The notes beneath the pieces are model-generated. The model was not told the origin of the DNA and did no database searches. It saw nothing but the letters and a program-made list of their open reading frames with translations. DNA of 7,097 bases from contig QHXH01000209.1 in NCBI GenBank assembly GCA_003222855.1, positions 1-7,097 on the forward strand, written 5' to 3'. The translations under genes and the position numbers were made by a program. This DNA comes from Acidobacteriota bacterium (GTDB lineage: Bacteria; Acidobacteriota; Blastocatellia; Pyrinomonadales; Pyrinomonadaceae). Below are positions 1 to 5,746 of this stretch, one piece after another. Each line of letters begins with the position of its first letter. Position 1 is the stretch's first letter.

Positions 1-1299
1 CTTCGCGTCCTAGGAGTTGGCTTCGGATTGGCCGTCACGATCGGCGGCACGATCGGCATGGGAATCCTGCGCACGCCAGGCGAAGTCGCGTCGCAACTCC
101 CAACTCCAACTCTATTCATTGGCGTCTGGATCCTGGGTGGCGTCTATGCATTGTTCGGCGTGATCTCGGTTGCAGAGTTAGGCGCGATGATTCCGCGTTC
201 AGGCGGATGGTACGTCTTCATTCATCGCGCGATGGGAAACTATCCAGGCTTCGTTGTTGGTTGGAGCGATTGGCTGTCGACCTGCGGAACGCTGGGCGTG
301 ATCGCGATGGTTGTCGGCGAATACTCTGCGGTTCTTATCCCCGGATTCGCGGGGCGCGACAAACAAATTGCCATCGCGGTCGTGCTGCTGTTCGGGGCGC
401 TGCAATGGCGCGGCATTCGTTGGGGCAGTTTTACGCAAAACCTGACGAGCTTGATCAAAACCCTTGTATTTGCGGCGATCGCAATCGCTGCGTTCACGAT
501 CGCGGGAAAATCCGACACGGGTGTCGTGTCCCAGGCGCCGCACGGTTCGGCGTTCTTCACGGCGCTAATCGTCGCGTTGCAAGGTGTGCTTTACACTTAC
601 GACGGATGGTACGGCGTCATTTATTTTGGCGAAGAGGTCTGCAATCCGAAACGCGACGTCGTTGGATCGATGTTTGGGGGCGTACTCCTCGTCATCGCGA
701 TCTATCTCGTCGTTAATCTCGCCTATATACATGTTTTACCGATGTCGCAGCTCGCGGGTGAAAGCCTGCCCGCTGGAGCCGTCGCGCGCGTTATCTTTGG
801 AGCTTATGGCGACAAGGCCATTAGAATTCTCGCGATCCTTTCGCTGTTGAGCACAATCAACGCCTACACGTTGACGGCGCCGCGCATTCTGTACGCGATG
901 AGCTGCGACGAACTTTTTCATCGTCGCGCTGCGAAAGTAAATCGCGGCGGAACGCCGACCATCACCCTCCTGATCAGCGTGCTGGCTGCGGTCCTGTTCA
1001 TCGTAAGCGCAAAATTCACCGCGATTCTCGCAGCCCTCGCTTTCTTCTTCGTGGCGAACTATTCGATGGCCTACATCTCGGTGATTGTCCTGCGCCGGCG
1101 CGAGCCGGACTTGCCGCGGCCTTATCGCGTCTGGGGTTACCCCTGGACCACGCTGCTTGTTCTGCTGGGATCGATCGCCTTTTTGGTCGGAGCGATACTT
1201 AGCGACAAGAAAAACAGCCTGGTAGCATTGGCGATTCTGGCTGCGAGCGTGCCAATCTATCTCATCAGCAAACTCTTTTCTCCGTCGCGAAGCAGTTAG
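1..1299 (+). CDS. APC-superfamily amino-acid permease (5' end outside window)
   Basis: Predicted inner-membrane secondary transporter for amino acids or related amines; the substrate cannot be told from sequence. The frame is open from base 1 and gives 432 residues in the window, ending in TAG. The first residues already belong to TM1, with the family's unwound-helix motif GGTIGMGI at about residues 15-22, followed by RTPG. Hydrophobic stretches along the protein fit about 12 membrane segments. The conserved loop EEVCNPKRDV (211-220) matches the APC 'EE..NP.R' signature, and PYRVWGYPW (374-382) is the usual motif before the last helices. Full-length relatives are about 430-460 residues, so only a short N-terminal tail is missing. 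The TTG at 28 could start a shorter reading, but it would cut into TM1, so the true start is probably upstream of the window. No terminator is seen between this gene and the tRNA. Family call firm, substrate unknown. Confidence 0.9.
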   Translation, partial: LRVLGVGFGLAVTIGGTIGMGILRTPGEVASQLPTPTLFIGVWILGGVYALFGVISVAELGAMIPRSGGWYVFIHRAMGNYPGFVVGWSDWLSTCGTLGVIAMVVGEYSAVLIPGFAGRDKQIAIAVVLLFGALQWRGIRWGSFTQNLTSLIKTLVFAAIAIAAFTIAGKSDTGVVSQAPHGSAFFTALIVALQGVLYTYDGWYGVIYFGEEVCNPKRDVVGSMFGGVLLVIAIYLVVNLAYIHVLPMSQLAGESLPAGAVARVIFGAYGDKAIRILAILSLLSTINAYTLTAPRILYAMSCDELFHRRAAKVNRGGTPTITLLISVLAAVLFIVSAKFTAILAALAFFFVANYSMAYISVIVLRRREPDLPRPYRVWGYPWTTLLVLLGSIAFLVGAILSDKKNSLVALAILAASVPIYLISKLFSPSRSS

Positions 1300-1350
1300 A
1301 TGCGATTGCTCACAACCCTATGCTATTCTCGCTGACAGCCCTCGTGATTT

Positions 1351-1435
<85 letters not shown>

Positions 1436-1448
1436 ATGCACAGTGGGC

Positions 1449-1515
1449 AGTTCAGAGTTCAAGCTTTAGCTTGCCTTAATTCGAAAACTGCAATCTGAAG
1501 ATTGAACTCTGAACT
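1449..1515. repeat. 14-bp perfect inverted repeat between tRNA-Leu and tig
   Basis: AGTTCAGAGTTCAA (1449-1462) and TTGAACTCTGAACT (1502-1515) are exact reverse complements separated by 39 nt. The loop contains a second small palindrome, CAAGCT-TT-AGCTTG (1461-1474 with the shared edge). The right arm ends 8 nt before the tig ATG. No T-tract follows, so it is not a standard terminator. It may be a dispersed intergenic repeat, a leader structure that affects tig translation, or a processing site between tRNA and mRNA. Confidence 0.75.
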
Positions 1516-1523
1516 TTCTTTCT

Positions 1524-2819
1524 ATGAAAACTGAACTCAAAGAAATCTCTCCAACCCGAATACAGATCGATGTTGAGATCGATGCCGACGCAGTGCGCGC
1601 GGTTTACGATCGGATTAGTGACAACTATGCGCGCGCCGCGAACGTTCCGGGCTTTCGTCCCGGCCACGCGCCGCGGGCTGTCGTGCGCACTCGATTCAAA
1701 GATCAAATTCGCACCGAAGTTCTGCGTGAACTTCTACCCAATGCTGTTCAGCAAGCTGTCGAAGAACACAAGCTCGAACCACTGGGCGAGCCCGAGCTCA
1801 ACCTTGAGAATAGTGAGGGGCTGAATCAGCTTGGTCAGCAACCGATTGCCTTCAACGTCAACATCGACGTCCTCCCTGACATCAAGCTGGGCGAATACAA
1901 GGGTCTCGAAGCGACGCGCCGCACCCGGCCCGTCAAAGATGAAGACGTCGAGCGTGTAATTGAGCAACTACGTGAAAACTCCGCGTCGCTTGAACCGGTC
2001 GAAGATCGCGGCGCCCAAATCGGCGATACAGTGACGGCGAACTTTCACGGCAAGTTCGTCGACACACCGGCAGCCGAGCCAATCAACGTTCAGGATGTCG
2101 ATGTGGTGCTTGGTGGCCAGGGCGTGGTGCAGGAGATGACAGACAATCTTATGGGCGCGAGCGCGGACGACGAAAAGACGTTTTCGGTCAATTATCCTCA
2201 GAATTTCAGCGCCAAGGGTCTGGCCGGCAAAAATGTTGAATACACCGTAAAGGTCACTGCCGTGCGGATCAAAGAGCTGCCCGAACTCGACGATGAGTGG
2301 GCGCAGAGTTTGGGCGACGAGATCGAATCACTCGATCAATTGCGCGAGAAGGTCCGCTCCGATCTGCAAGCGCAGGCAACGAACGAAGCCGAAGGCAGAG
2401 TGCGATCTGATCTCTTGCGCAAACTTGTCGACGCCCATCAATTCGAATTGCCCGAACGCCTGGTCGCGCAGCAAACTGAGCATCGATTTGAATGGGAGAA
2501 AGCCCGAGACTCTCTGAAGGACCAGGCGAGCTTTGATCTGCGCAGCTCGCTGCTGCTCGAACACATCGCCGATGAAGAAAATCTGGACGTTACTGATCAG
2601 GAAATCGATGACGAGATCAACGCGATCGCTGACGCCTCAAGACAAACGCCGGAACAAGTGCGAGCTGTCTTGACAAAGCAAGGAGGCGAACGTAGCATCG
2701 CTCCGAGATTGCGCAATCGCAAAGCGCTCGACTTTCTGGTCGCAAATGGGCGCGTGATTGACGAAGAATGGAAGGAAGAAAAACAGGAGTCAGAAGCCAG
2801 TAGTCAGAATTCAGAATGA
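1524..2819 (+). CDS. tig: Trigger factor, ribosome-associated chaperone
   Basis: Cytosolic chaperone that docks at the ribosomal exit tunnel and shields nascent chains. The product is 431 residues, against 432 in E. coli. The N-terminal ribosome-binding domain carries the signature loop GFRPGHAP at residues 43-50, the same position as GFRKGKVP in E. coli. An FKBP-type domain follows at about 160-247 (GDTVTANFHG at its start, KGLAGKNVEYTVKVTAV at its end). The alpha-helical substrate-binding domain starts at KELPELDDEWAQSLG (about 250) and runs to about 412. The stretch equivalent to the FKBP 'IPGF' pocket reads VVQEMT (201-206), so isomerase activity may be reduced. The acidic, Ser/Gln-rich tail (421-431) is encoded inside an inverted repeat. 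ATG 1524 gives the expected N-terminus, but no Shine-Dalgarno sequence precedes it (TTTCTTTCT). First gene of the tig-clpP-clpX cluster. Confidence 0.97.
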   Translation: MKTELKEISPTRIQIDVEIDADAVRAVYDRISDNYARAANVPGFRPGHAPRAVVRTRFKDQIRTEVLRELLPNAVQQAVEEHKLEPLGEPELNLENSEGLNQLGQQPIAFNVNIDVLPDIKLGEYKGLEATRRTRPVKDEDVERVIEQLRENSASLEPVEDRGAQIGDTVTANFHGKFVDTPAAEPINVQDVDVVLGGQGVVQEMTDNLMGASADDEKTFSVNYPQNFSAKGLAGKNVEYTVKVTAVRIKELPELDDEWAQSLGDEIESLDQLREKVRSDLQAQATNEAEGRVRSDLLRKLVDAHQFELPERLVAQQTEHRFEWEKARDSLKDQASFDLRSSLLLEHIADEENLDVTDQEIDDEINAIADASRQTPEQVRAVLTKQGGERSIAPRLRNRKALDFLVANGRVIDEEWKEEKQESEASSQNSE

Positions 2820-2868
2820 ACCGCGCGATCGTTTTTTCTGCTTGCTGTCTACTGCTTACTGCCTCCTG
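2784..2868. repeat. Imperfect 24-bp inverted repeat spanning the tig stop codon
   Basis: The left arm (2784-2807, starting CAGGAGTCAGAAG) and right arm (2845-2868, ending TTACTGCCTCCTG) match as reverse complements at 19 of 24 positions by my alignment. A 37-nt spacer between them contains the tig TGA (2817-2819). The left arm is coding and supplies tig residues 421-428. Both arms, read toward the loop, are built from CAGNAG-like units, and TCAGAAT is tandemly duplicated at 2804-2817. This looks like a palindromic intergenic repeat into which the tig 3' end now runs. The right arm is followed by a T6 run (2871-2876), so the structure could also attenuate transcription between tig and clpP. 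Confidence 0.6.
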
Positions 2869-2873
2869 AATTT

Positions 2874-2904
2874 TTTGAGATCTCAAATTTGAGATTTGAA
2901 ATCT
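2874..2904. repeat. Nested AT-rich palindromes just upstream of clpP
   Basis: Three overlapping palindromes fill 31 nt: TTTGAGATCTCAAA (2874-2887, perfect), ATCTCAAATTTGAGAT (2880-2895, perfect 16-mer) and AGATTT-G-AAATCT (2892-2904). The last ends 3 nt before the clpP ATG and occupies the place where a ribosome-binding site would be. It could be an operator, a leader hairpin, or part of the repeat family that fills the neighbouring spacers. Confidence 0.7.
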
Positions 2905-2907
2905 AAT

Positions 2908-3492
2908 ATGGCTCTGATCCCAATGGTCGTCGAGCAAACGTCGCGAGGCGAGCGCGCGTTTGACATCTACTCGCGACTCCTCAAAGACAACATCATTTTT
3001 CTCGGCACTCCGATCGACGATCAGATCGCGAACCTGATCGTTGCGCAACTGCTTTTCCTCGAAGCGGAAGATCCGGAAAAGGACATAAACCTCTACATCA
3101 ATTCACCGGGTGGTTCGGTCACCGCGGGTTTGGCTATTTACGACACAATCCAATTCATTCGGCCCGACGTGACGACTATTTGCGTGGGTATGTGCGCGTC
3201 GATGGGCGCGTTGCTGTTGACCGCGGGCGCCAAAGGAAAAAGATTTGCGCTGCCGAACTCACGAATTCTGATTCATCAACCGTCAGGCGGCATGCAAGGC
3301 CAGGCGACAGATGTGCGGATTCACGCAGAAGAACTCATACGTATACGTGAGCTGACCTCACAAATTCTGGCCAAGCACACTGGTCAGTCCATGAAACAAA
3401 TCGAACTTGACGTCGAGCGCGATCGATATTTAGGTGCCGATCAGGCCAAAGAATATGGTTTAATAGACGAGGTGATCGCGCACCGCGAGTAG
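2908..3492 (+). CDS. clpP: ATP-dependent Clp protease proteolytic subunit
   Basis: Serine peptidase that forms the double-heptamer degradation chamber and receives unfolded substrates from ClpX, encoded next door. From ATG 2908 the product has 194 residues. The catalytic triad is complete by alignment with E. coli: Ser98 in CASMGA, His123 in LIHQPSGG, and Asp172 in ERDRYLGA. The oxyanion-region motif [15 protein letters not shown] (65-79) is intact. The N-terminus [26 protein letters not shown] lines up with the mature E. coli enzyme after removal of its 14-residue propeptide, so this protein seems to be made without one. An in-frame TTG at 2896 would add only four residues and lies inside a palindrome, so I reject it. 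No Shine-Dalgarno sequence is visible. It follows tig by 88 nt and precedes clpX by 94 nt. Confidence 0.98.
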   Translation: MALIPMVVEQTSRGERAFDIYSRLLKDNIIFLGTPIDDQIANLIVAQLLFLEAEDPEKDINLYINSPGGSVTAGLAIYDTIQFIRPDVTTICVGMCASMGALLLTAGAKGKRFALPNSRILIHQPSGGMQGQATDVRIHAEELIRIRELTSQILAKHTGQSMKQIELDVERDRYLGADQAKEYGLIDEVIAHRE

Positions 3493-3561
3493 GTAGCGCA
3501 ATCCCGCGCGCCCGGGATTGCAAGGTTGACGAAACTCACCGCAACTACCAGGTTGCGCTAC
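3493..3561. repeat. Overlapping hairpins filling the clpP-clpX spacer
   Basis: The block starts at the base after the clpP stop. Outer arms GTAGCGCAA (3493-3501) and TTGCGCTAC (3553-3561) are perfect complements. A local hairpin GCAATCCCG/CGGGATTGC (3498-3506 with 3513-3521, 6-nt loop) shares bases with the outer left arm. Another, GCAAC/GTTGC (3541-3545 with 3552-3556), shares bases with the outer right arm. The outer and inner folds are therefore mutually exclusive. No T-tract follows, so it is not a simple terminator. It could be a dispersed palindromic repeat or an mRNA processing or stability element that sets ClpP:ClpX output. Confidence 0.75.
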
Positions 3562-3586
3562 AGTCTCAAACGGAGTTCTCGAGGCT

Positions 3587-4831
3587 ATGGTAAGAAGAAC
3601 CGACGACACGCTGCGCTGCTCATTCTGCGGCAAGTCGCAGAATGAAGTTAAGAAACTCATTGCCGGACCGACGGTTTATATCTGCAATGAGTGCATTGAC
3701 ATCTGCAACGAGATCATCAGCGACGATCAGCAGGCTGAGTCGGTAGCCTCGCGGCCTCCCCTTCCAAAGCCAGGTGAAATCAAATCATTTCTGGATGAAT
3801 ACGTAATCGGCCAGGACGAAACCAAGAAGCGCCTGTCCGTCGCTGTCTATCAGCATTACAAGCGGATTGAGTTAGCGCGCCGGCGTGCGGATGTCGAAAT
3901 TCAAAAATCCAACATCGTTCTGATTGGACCAACGGGCACCGGCAAGACCCTGCTTGCTCAAACGCTCGCGCGTATGTTGAGCGTGCCGTTTACAATCGTC
4001 GACGCAACCACGCTGACTGAGGCCGGCTATGTCGGAGAAGACGTCGAGAACATCATTCTCAAACTTTTGCAGGCGGCCAACGGCGACGTTGAGCGCGCAC
4101 AGCAAGGCATAATCTACATCGATGAGATCGACAAGATCTGTCGGAAAGACGAGAACCCGTCGATCACCCGCGACGTGTCCGGCGAAGGCGTGCAGCAAGC
4201 GCTGCTGAAAATTCTGGAAGGCACGATTGCCAACGTTCCGCCACAGGGCGGCCGCAAGCATCCGCATCAGGAGTTCTTCCCGGTCGATACGACCAACATT
4301 CTCTTTATCTGTGGCGGCGCGTTTGTTGGACTGGAGAAAGTTATCGAGCGCCGGCTGCGAAACAAATCGCTCGGTTTCCATGCCGAAGTGAAAACCGGAT
4401 CGCAGCGTCAGGCGGATGCGCTCGCGCATGTGCAACCGGAAGATCTGATGCGCTATGGATTAATTCCCGAGTTTGTCGGCCGCTTGCCGGTCGTGGGCGT
4501 GCTGCATGAGTTGGATGAGGCCGCGCTGGTCAAGATTCTCACTGAGCCCAAGAACGCGTTGGTACGTCAGTATCAAAAGAAATTTGATTTTGACAGCGTG
4601 AAATTGCGCTTCACGGATGACTCGCTGCGGGCCGTGGCTGGTCAGGCACTACAACGCAAGGTCGGCGCGCGCGGGTTGATGATGATCCTCGAAGAGCTGC
4701 TGCTGGAAGCGATGTACACGCTGCCTTCGCAGAAGCGCATTAAGGAATTTGTAATCACCAGCGAGATGGTCGAGCGCCGGCGCGCAGTGCCCGGCGAAGG
4801 ACTAGCCGGCGTGGATGACGCCGCGGCCTGA
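3587..4831 (+). CDS. clpX: ATP-dependent Clp protease ATP-binding subunit ClpX
   Basis: Hexameric AAA+ unfoldase that recognises tagged or adaptor-delivered proteins and threads them into ClpP. The product is 414 residues. The N-terminal zinc-binding domain has Cys11, Cys14, Cys33 and Cys36 (CSFC...CNEC). The AAA+ module has Walker A GPTGTGKT (114-121), pore-1 loop GYVG (147-150), Walker B IIYIDEID (175-182), the RKH pore loop (223-225), the ClpP-docking loop LGF (262-264), the arginine-finger segment [10 protein letters not shown] (292-301) and the sensor-2 segment GARGL (360-364, Arg362). The usual second arginine of GARGLR is Met365 here. LGF shows that it is competent to pair with the ClpP encoded upstream. 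ATG 3587 matches the family N-terminus; weak ribosome-binding candidates are GGAG (3572-3575) and GAGG (3581-3584). Last gene of the cluster, followed by a terminator. Confidence 0.99.
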   Translation: MVRRTDDTLRCSFCGKSQNEVKKLIAGPTVYICNECIDICNEIISDDQQAESVASRPPLPKPGEIKSFLDEYVIGQDETKKRLSVAVYQHYKRIELARRRADVEIQKSNIVLIGPTGTGKTLLAQTLARMLSVPFTIVDATTLTEAGYVGEDVENIILKLLQAANGDVERAQQGIIYIDEIDKICRKDENPSITRDVSGEGVQQALLKILEGTIANVPPQGGRKHPHQEFFPVDTTNILFICGGAFVGLEKVIERRLRNKSLGFHAEVKTGSQRQADALAHVQPEDLMRYGLIPEFVGRLPVVGVLHELDEAALVKILTEPKNALVRQYQKKFDFDSVKLRFTDDSLRAVAGQALQRKVGARGLMMILEELLLEAMYTLPSQKRIKEFVITSEMVERRRAVPGEGLAGVDDAAA

Positions 4832-4857
4832 ACAAAAATCAAAAAAGTGAACACGAC

Positions 4858-4891
4858 AACGGCAACCCCGGTTTACCGAGGTTGCCGTTTT
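4858..4891 (+). terminator. Rho-independent terminator after clpX
   Basis: A 10-bp stem AACGGCAACC (4858-4867) / GGTTGCCGTT (4880-4889) continues, after one C-A mismatch, into CGG/CCG (4869-4871, 4876-4878) closed by a TTTA loop. The run TTTT (4888-4891) follows. It lies 26 nt after the clpX stop and should end the tig-clpP-clpX transcript. The same stem could also act on transcripts arriving from the convergent minus-strand gene, though that side has only a distant T-tract (complement of the A run at 4841-4846). Confidence 0.85.
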
Positions 4892-4897
4892 GCTCCT

Positions 4898-4924
4898 GGA
4901 GCGAAGTTGAAGCCGGGTCGCTCC
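4898..4924. repeat. 7-bp inverted repeat between the convergent 3' ends
   Basis: GGAGCGA (4898-4904) and TCGCTCC (4918-4924) flank a 13-nt loop, 18 nt beyond the stop of the minus-strand gene. No T-tract follows on either strand. It may stabilise the 3' end of the minus-strand mRNA or be another small intergenic palindrome. Confidence 0.4.
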
Positions 4925-4942
4925 TGTCGTGTGGTAGTTTCT

Positions 4943-5401
4943 TCACCGCGCCATCGCAATTACTTCAACCACCTCGAATGCGGGCTTGTTTGATGCGATC
5001 GTCTTAAGCTCGCGCTCGATTGCGCGTTCCTGCCGAGTCTTCGCCAGTTCGCGTCCCGTGCTTTCGCCAGCCATCCAGATCTGGGACAGAAAGTACGTGC
5101 TGCCATAGCGATGAAACACGAGCTTCGCATTCATTTGCCGATCACTTCGTTGCCTCGGGGAACTCAGGCGCAGAGCTTGATCGCCATCGACGCTCTTGAC
5201 CGCTATGGCATCGCCCGCCTGGTTAACCGCATGAACTTGATATTTGCCGGCGCGAAGCGTCTTTTCCGCGACCACGAAATCAAACGGCACCTGCGCGATC
5301 AATTTCTGCGTCGACTGTCCATTTGCAACAACCGCCGACGCCGCAGCCAATGCCAGCGTCATCATCAACATCGTCAGCCCCTTCAGAATCTGTCTTGTCA
5401 T
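4943..5401 (-). CDS. Small secreted protein of acidobacterial PFDF/FHRYG type, function unknown
   Basis: The 152-residue product starts with a Sec-type signal peptide: basic MTRQILK, a hydrophobic core at about 8-26, and a probable cleavage near ANG-QS (26-30). The mature part is short and probably beta-rich. Recognisable motifs are VPFDFVV (38-44), KTLRAGKYQV (47-56), LVFHRYG (94-100), YFLSQIW (103-109) and GREL (116-119), followed by a charged helix-like RQERAIEREL stretch. Proteins with this layout are, from memory, numerous in acidobacteria and mostly annotated hypothetical; no reaction is known to me, and none is claimed. A strong ribosome-binding site AGGAGG (complement of 5407-5412) lies 5 nt before the ATG, which fixes the start. 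The gene is convergent to clpX and divergent from the sigma-54 activator. A sigma-54-type promoter lies 73 nt upstream, suggesting inducible expression. The protein probably ends up in the periplasm or outside the cell. Confidence 0.82.
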   Translation of the reverse strand: MTRQILKGLTMLMMTLALAAASAVVANGQSTQKLIAQVPFDFVVAEKTLRAGKYQVHAVNQAGDAIAVKSVDGDQALRLSSPRQRSDRQMNAKLVFHRYGSTYFLSQIWMAGESTGRELAKTRQERAIERELKTIASNKPAFEVVEVIAMAR

Positions 5402-5406
5402 GTCTG

Positions 5407-5412
5407 CCTCCT
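5407..5412 (-). promoter_or_regulatory. Shine-Dalgarno site of the secreted-protein gene
   Basis: On the minus strand the sequence is AGGAGG with a 5-nt spacer before ATG (complement of 5399-5401). It is the only textbook ribosome-binding site in the window and decides the start of this gene. Confidence 0.85.
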
Positions 5413-5421
5413 CTTGCTCTT

Positions 5422-5455
5422 TTCAAACGTGGTCGAATTTGATCGACCTTCAAAC
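5422..5455 (-). promoter_or_regulatory. Leader hairpin flanked by direct repeats
   Basis: GGTCGA (5431-5436) and TCGACC (5443-5448) form a 6-bp stem with a 6-nt loop. The direct repeat TTCAAAC flanks it at 5422-5428 and 5449-5455. If transcription starts at the sigma-54 promoter, this lies inside the roughly 62-nt leader, just before the ribosome-binding site. It could be an mRNA structure or a DNA operator; nothing in the sequence settles which. Confidence 0.45.
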
Positions 5456-5473
5456 TTTGTGTGGCCAGGTAAA

Positions 5474-5489
5474 TGCGAAGACCGTGCCA
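5474..5489 (-). promoter_or_regulatory. Candidate sigma-54 (-24/-12) promoter of the secreted-protein gene
   Basis: Read on the minus strand, 5489 to 5474 is TGGCACGGTCTTCGCA. Against the sigma-54 consensus TGGCACG-N4-TTGCW this matches 11 of 12 defined positions (TCGCA instead of TTGCA). The essential GG and GC doublets are present with exactly 10 nt between them. The predicted start is near 5463, giving a leader of about 62 nt before the ATG at 5401. The position is correct for the minus-strand gene, and the gene on the other side encodes a sigma-54 activator, which strengthens the call. No comparable sigma-70 promoter is seen here. Confidence 0.65.
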
Positions 5490-5608
5490 GTCACGCTTGT
5501 CACCAAAATTATTCAGGGCACCGGCTGTTAAGCCCGCGAGAACCAAGACTTCTTCGGCCTTAGTCATTTTTTCAGCAACCTGGATCGGCAGTGACGCCGA
5601 CTCGCCTT

Positions 5609-5654
5609 TCCTATCCGTTCAGATAGGAGGCTTATCTATTTGGATAGAACTATC
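5609..5654. promoter_or_regulatory. Tandem TATC-N6-GATA dyads, candidate activator-binding sites
   Basis: Dyad 1 is TCCTATC-N6-GATAGGA (5609-5628); dyad 2 has the core TATC-N6-GATA (5633-5646). Their centres are 21 bp apart, two helical turns, so bound dimers would sit on one face of the DNA. A further half-site CTATC follows at 5650-5654. Relative to the predicted sigma-54 start near 5463 the dyads are centred at about -156 and -177, typical for enhancer sites of sigma-54 activators. They could equally serve autoregulation of the activator gene, or bind an unrelated repressor. Confidence 0.5.
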
Positions 5655-5746
5655 AGGCAATGTCGGCTAGCAATAATTCTTGCGAGCAGACACAGAGGCG
5701 CGTACACTTGCACTCCCCGAAAATCTCTTTTGCAGTTCACGAAAGC

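Larger units (their letters stand above)
5402..5746. other. 345-bp divergent regulatory spacer
   Basis: This is the longest non-coding stretch in the window, between the divergently transcribed secreted-protein and activator genes. It holds, from left to right, the ribosome-binding site, the leader hairpin and the sigma-54 promoter of the minus-strand gene, then a stretch with no clear signal (about 5490-5608), then two TATC-N6-GATA dyads (5609-5654), then about 90 bp before the activator ATG with no convincing promoter. A minus-strand reading frame at 5280-5567 crosses it but is probably not a gene. Confidence 0.7.

Noticed and set aside
207..716. Plus-strand 169-codon frame inside the permease
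   Set aside because: Arg/Cys-rich composition typical of an out-of-frame reading; fully covered by the permease gene.
28..1299. TTG at 28 as the start of the permease
   Set aside because: The frame is open upstream to base 1 and the TTG lies within the conserved TM1 region, so the gene almost certainly begins before the window.
1436..1523. CIRCE or other heat-shock operator upstream of tig
   Set aside because: No TTAGCACTC-N9-GAGTGCTAA element; the inverted repeat present has a different sequence and a 39-nt spacer.
2896..2907. TTG at 2896 as the clpP start
   Set aside because: It adds only four residues not seen in the family and lies inside a palindrome; ATG 2908 matches the conserved N-terminus.
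3872..4435. Long minus-strand frame (187 codons) opposite clpX
   Set aside because: It is a shadow of the clpX codon pattern with no recognisable domain and no ribosome-binding context.
4898..4924. Terminator for the minus-strand gene
   Set aside because: The 7-bp stem has a 13-nt loop and no T-tract on the minus strand, so I list it only as an inverted repeat.
5111..5563. Plus-strand 150-codon frame across the secreted-protein gene and spacer
   Set aside because: Antisense shadow with His/Arg-rich composition; the minus-strand gene has a signal peptide and strong ribosome-binding site.
5280..5567. 95-codon minus-strand frame beginning MTKAEEVLVLAGLT, overlapping the start of the secreted-protein gene
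   Set aside because: It runs through the promoter, leader and about 120 nt of the well-supported gene in another frame, has no ribosome-binding site, and its C-terminal part is low-complexity Asp/Gly typical of a shadow frame. A short pseudogene remnant cannot be excluded.
5697..5712. Second -24/-12-like element (GGCGCG...TTGC) on the plus strand before the activator
   Set aside because: There are 11 nt between GG and GC where sigma-54 needs 10, and the -24 block is imperfect.
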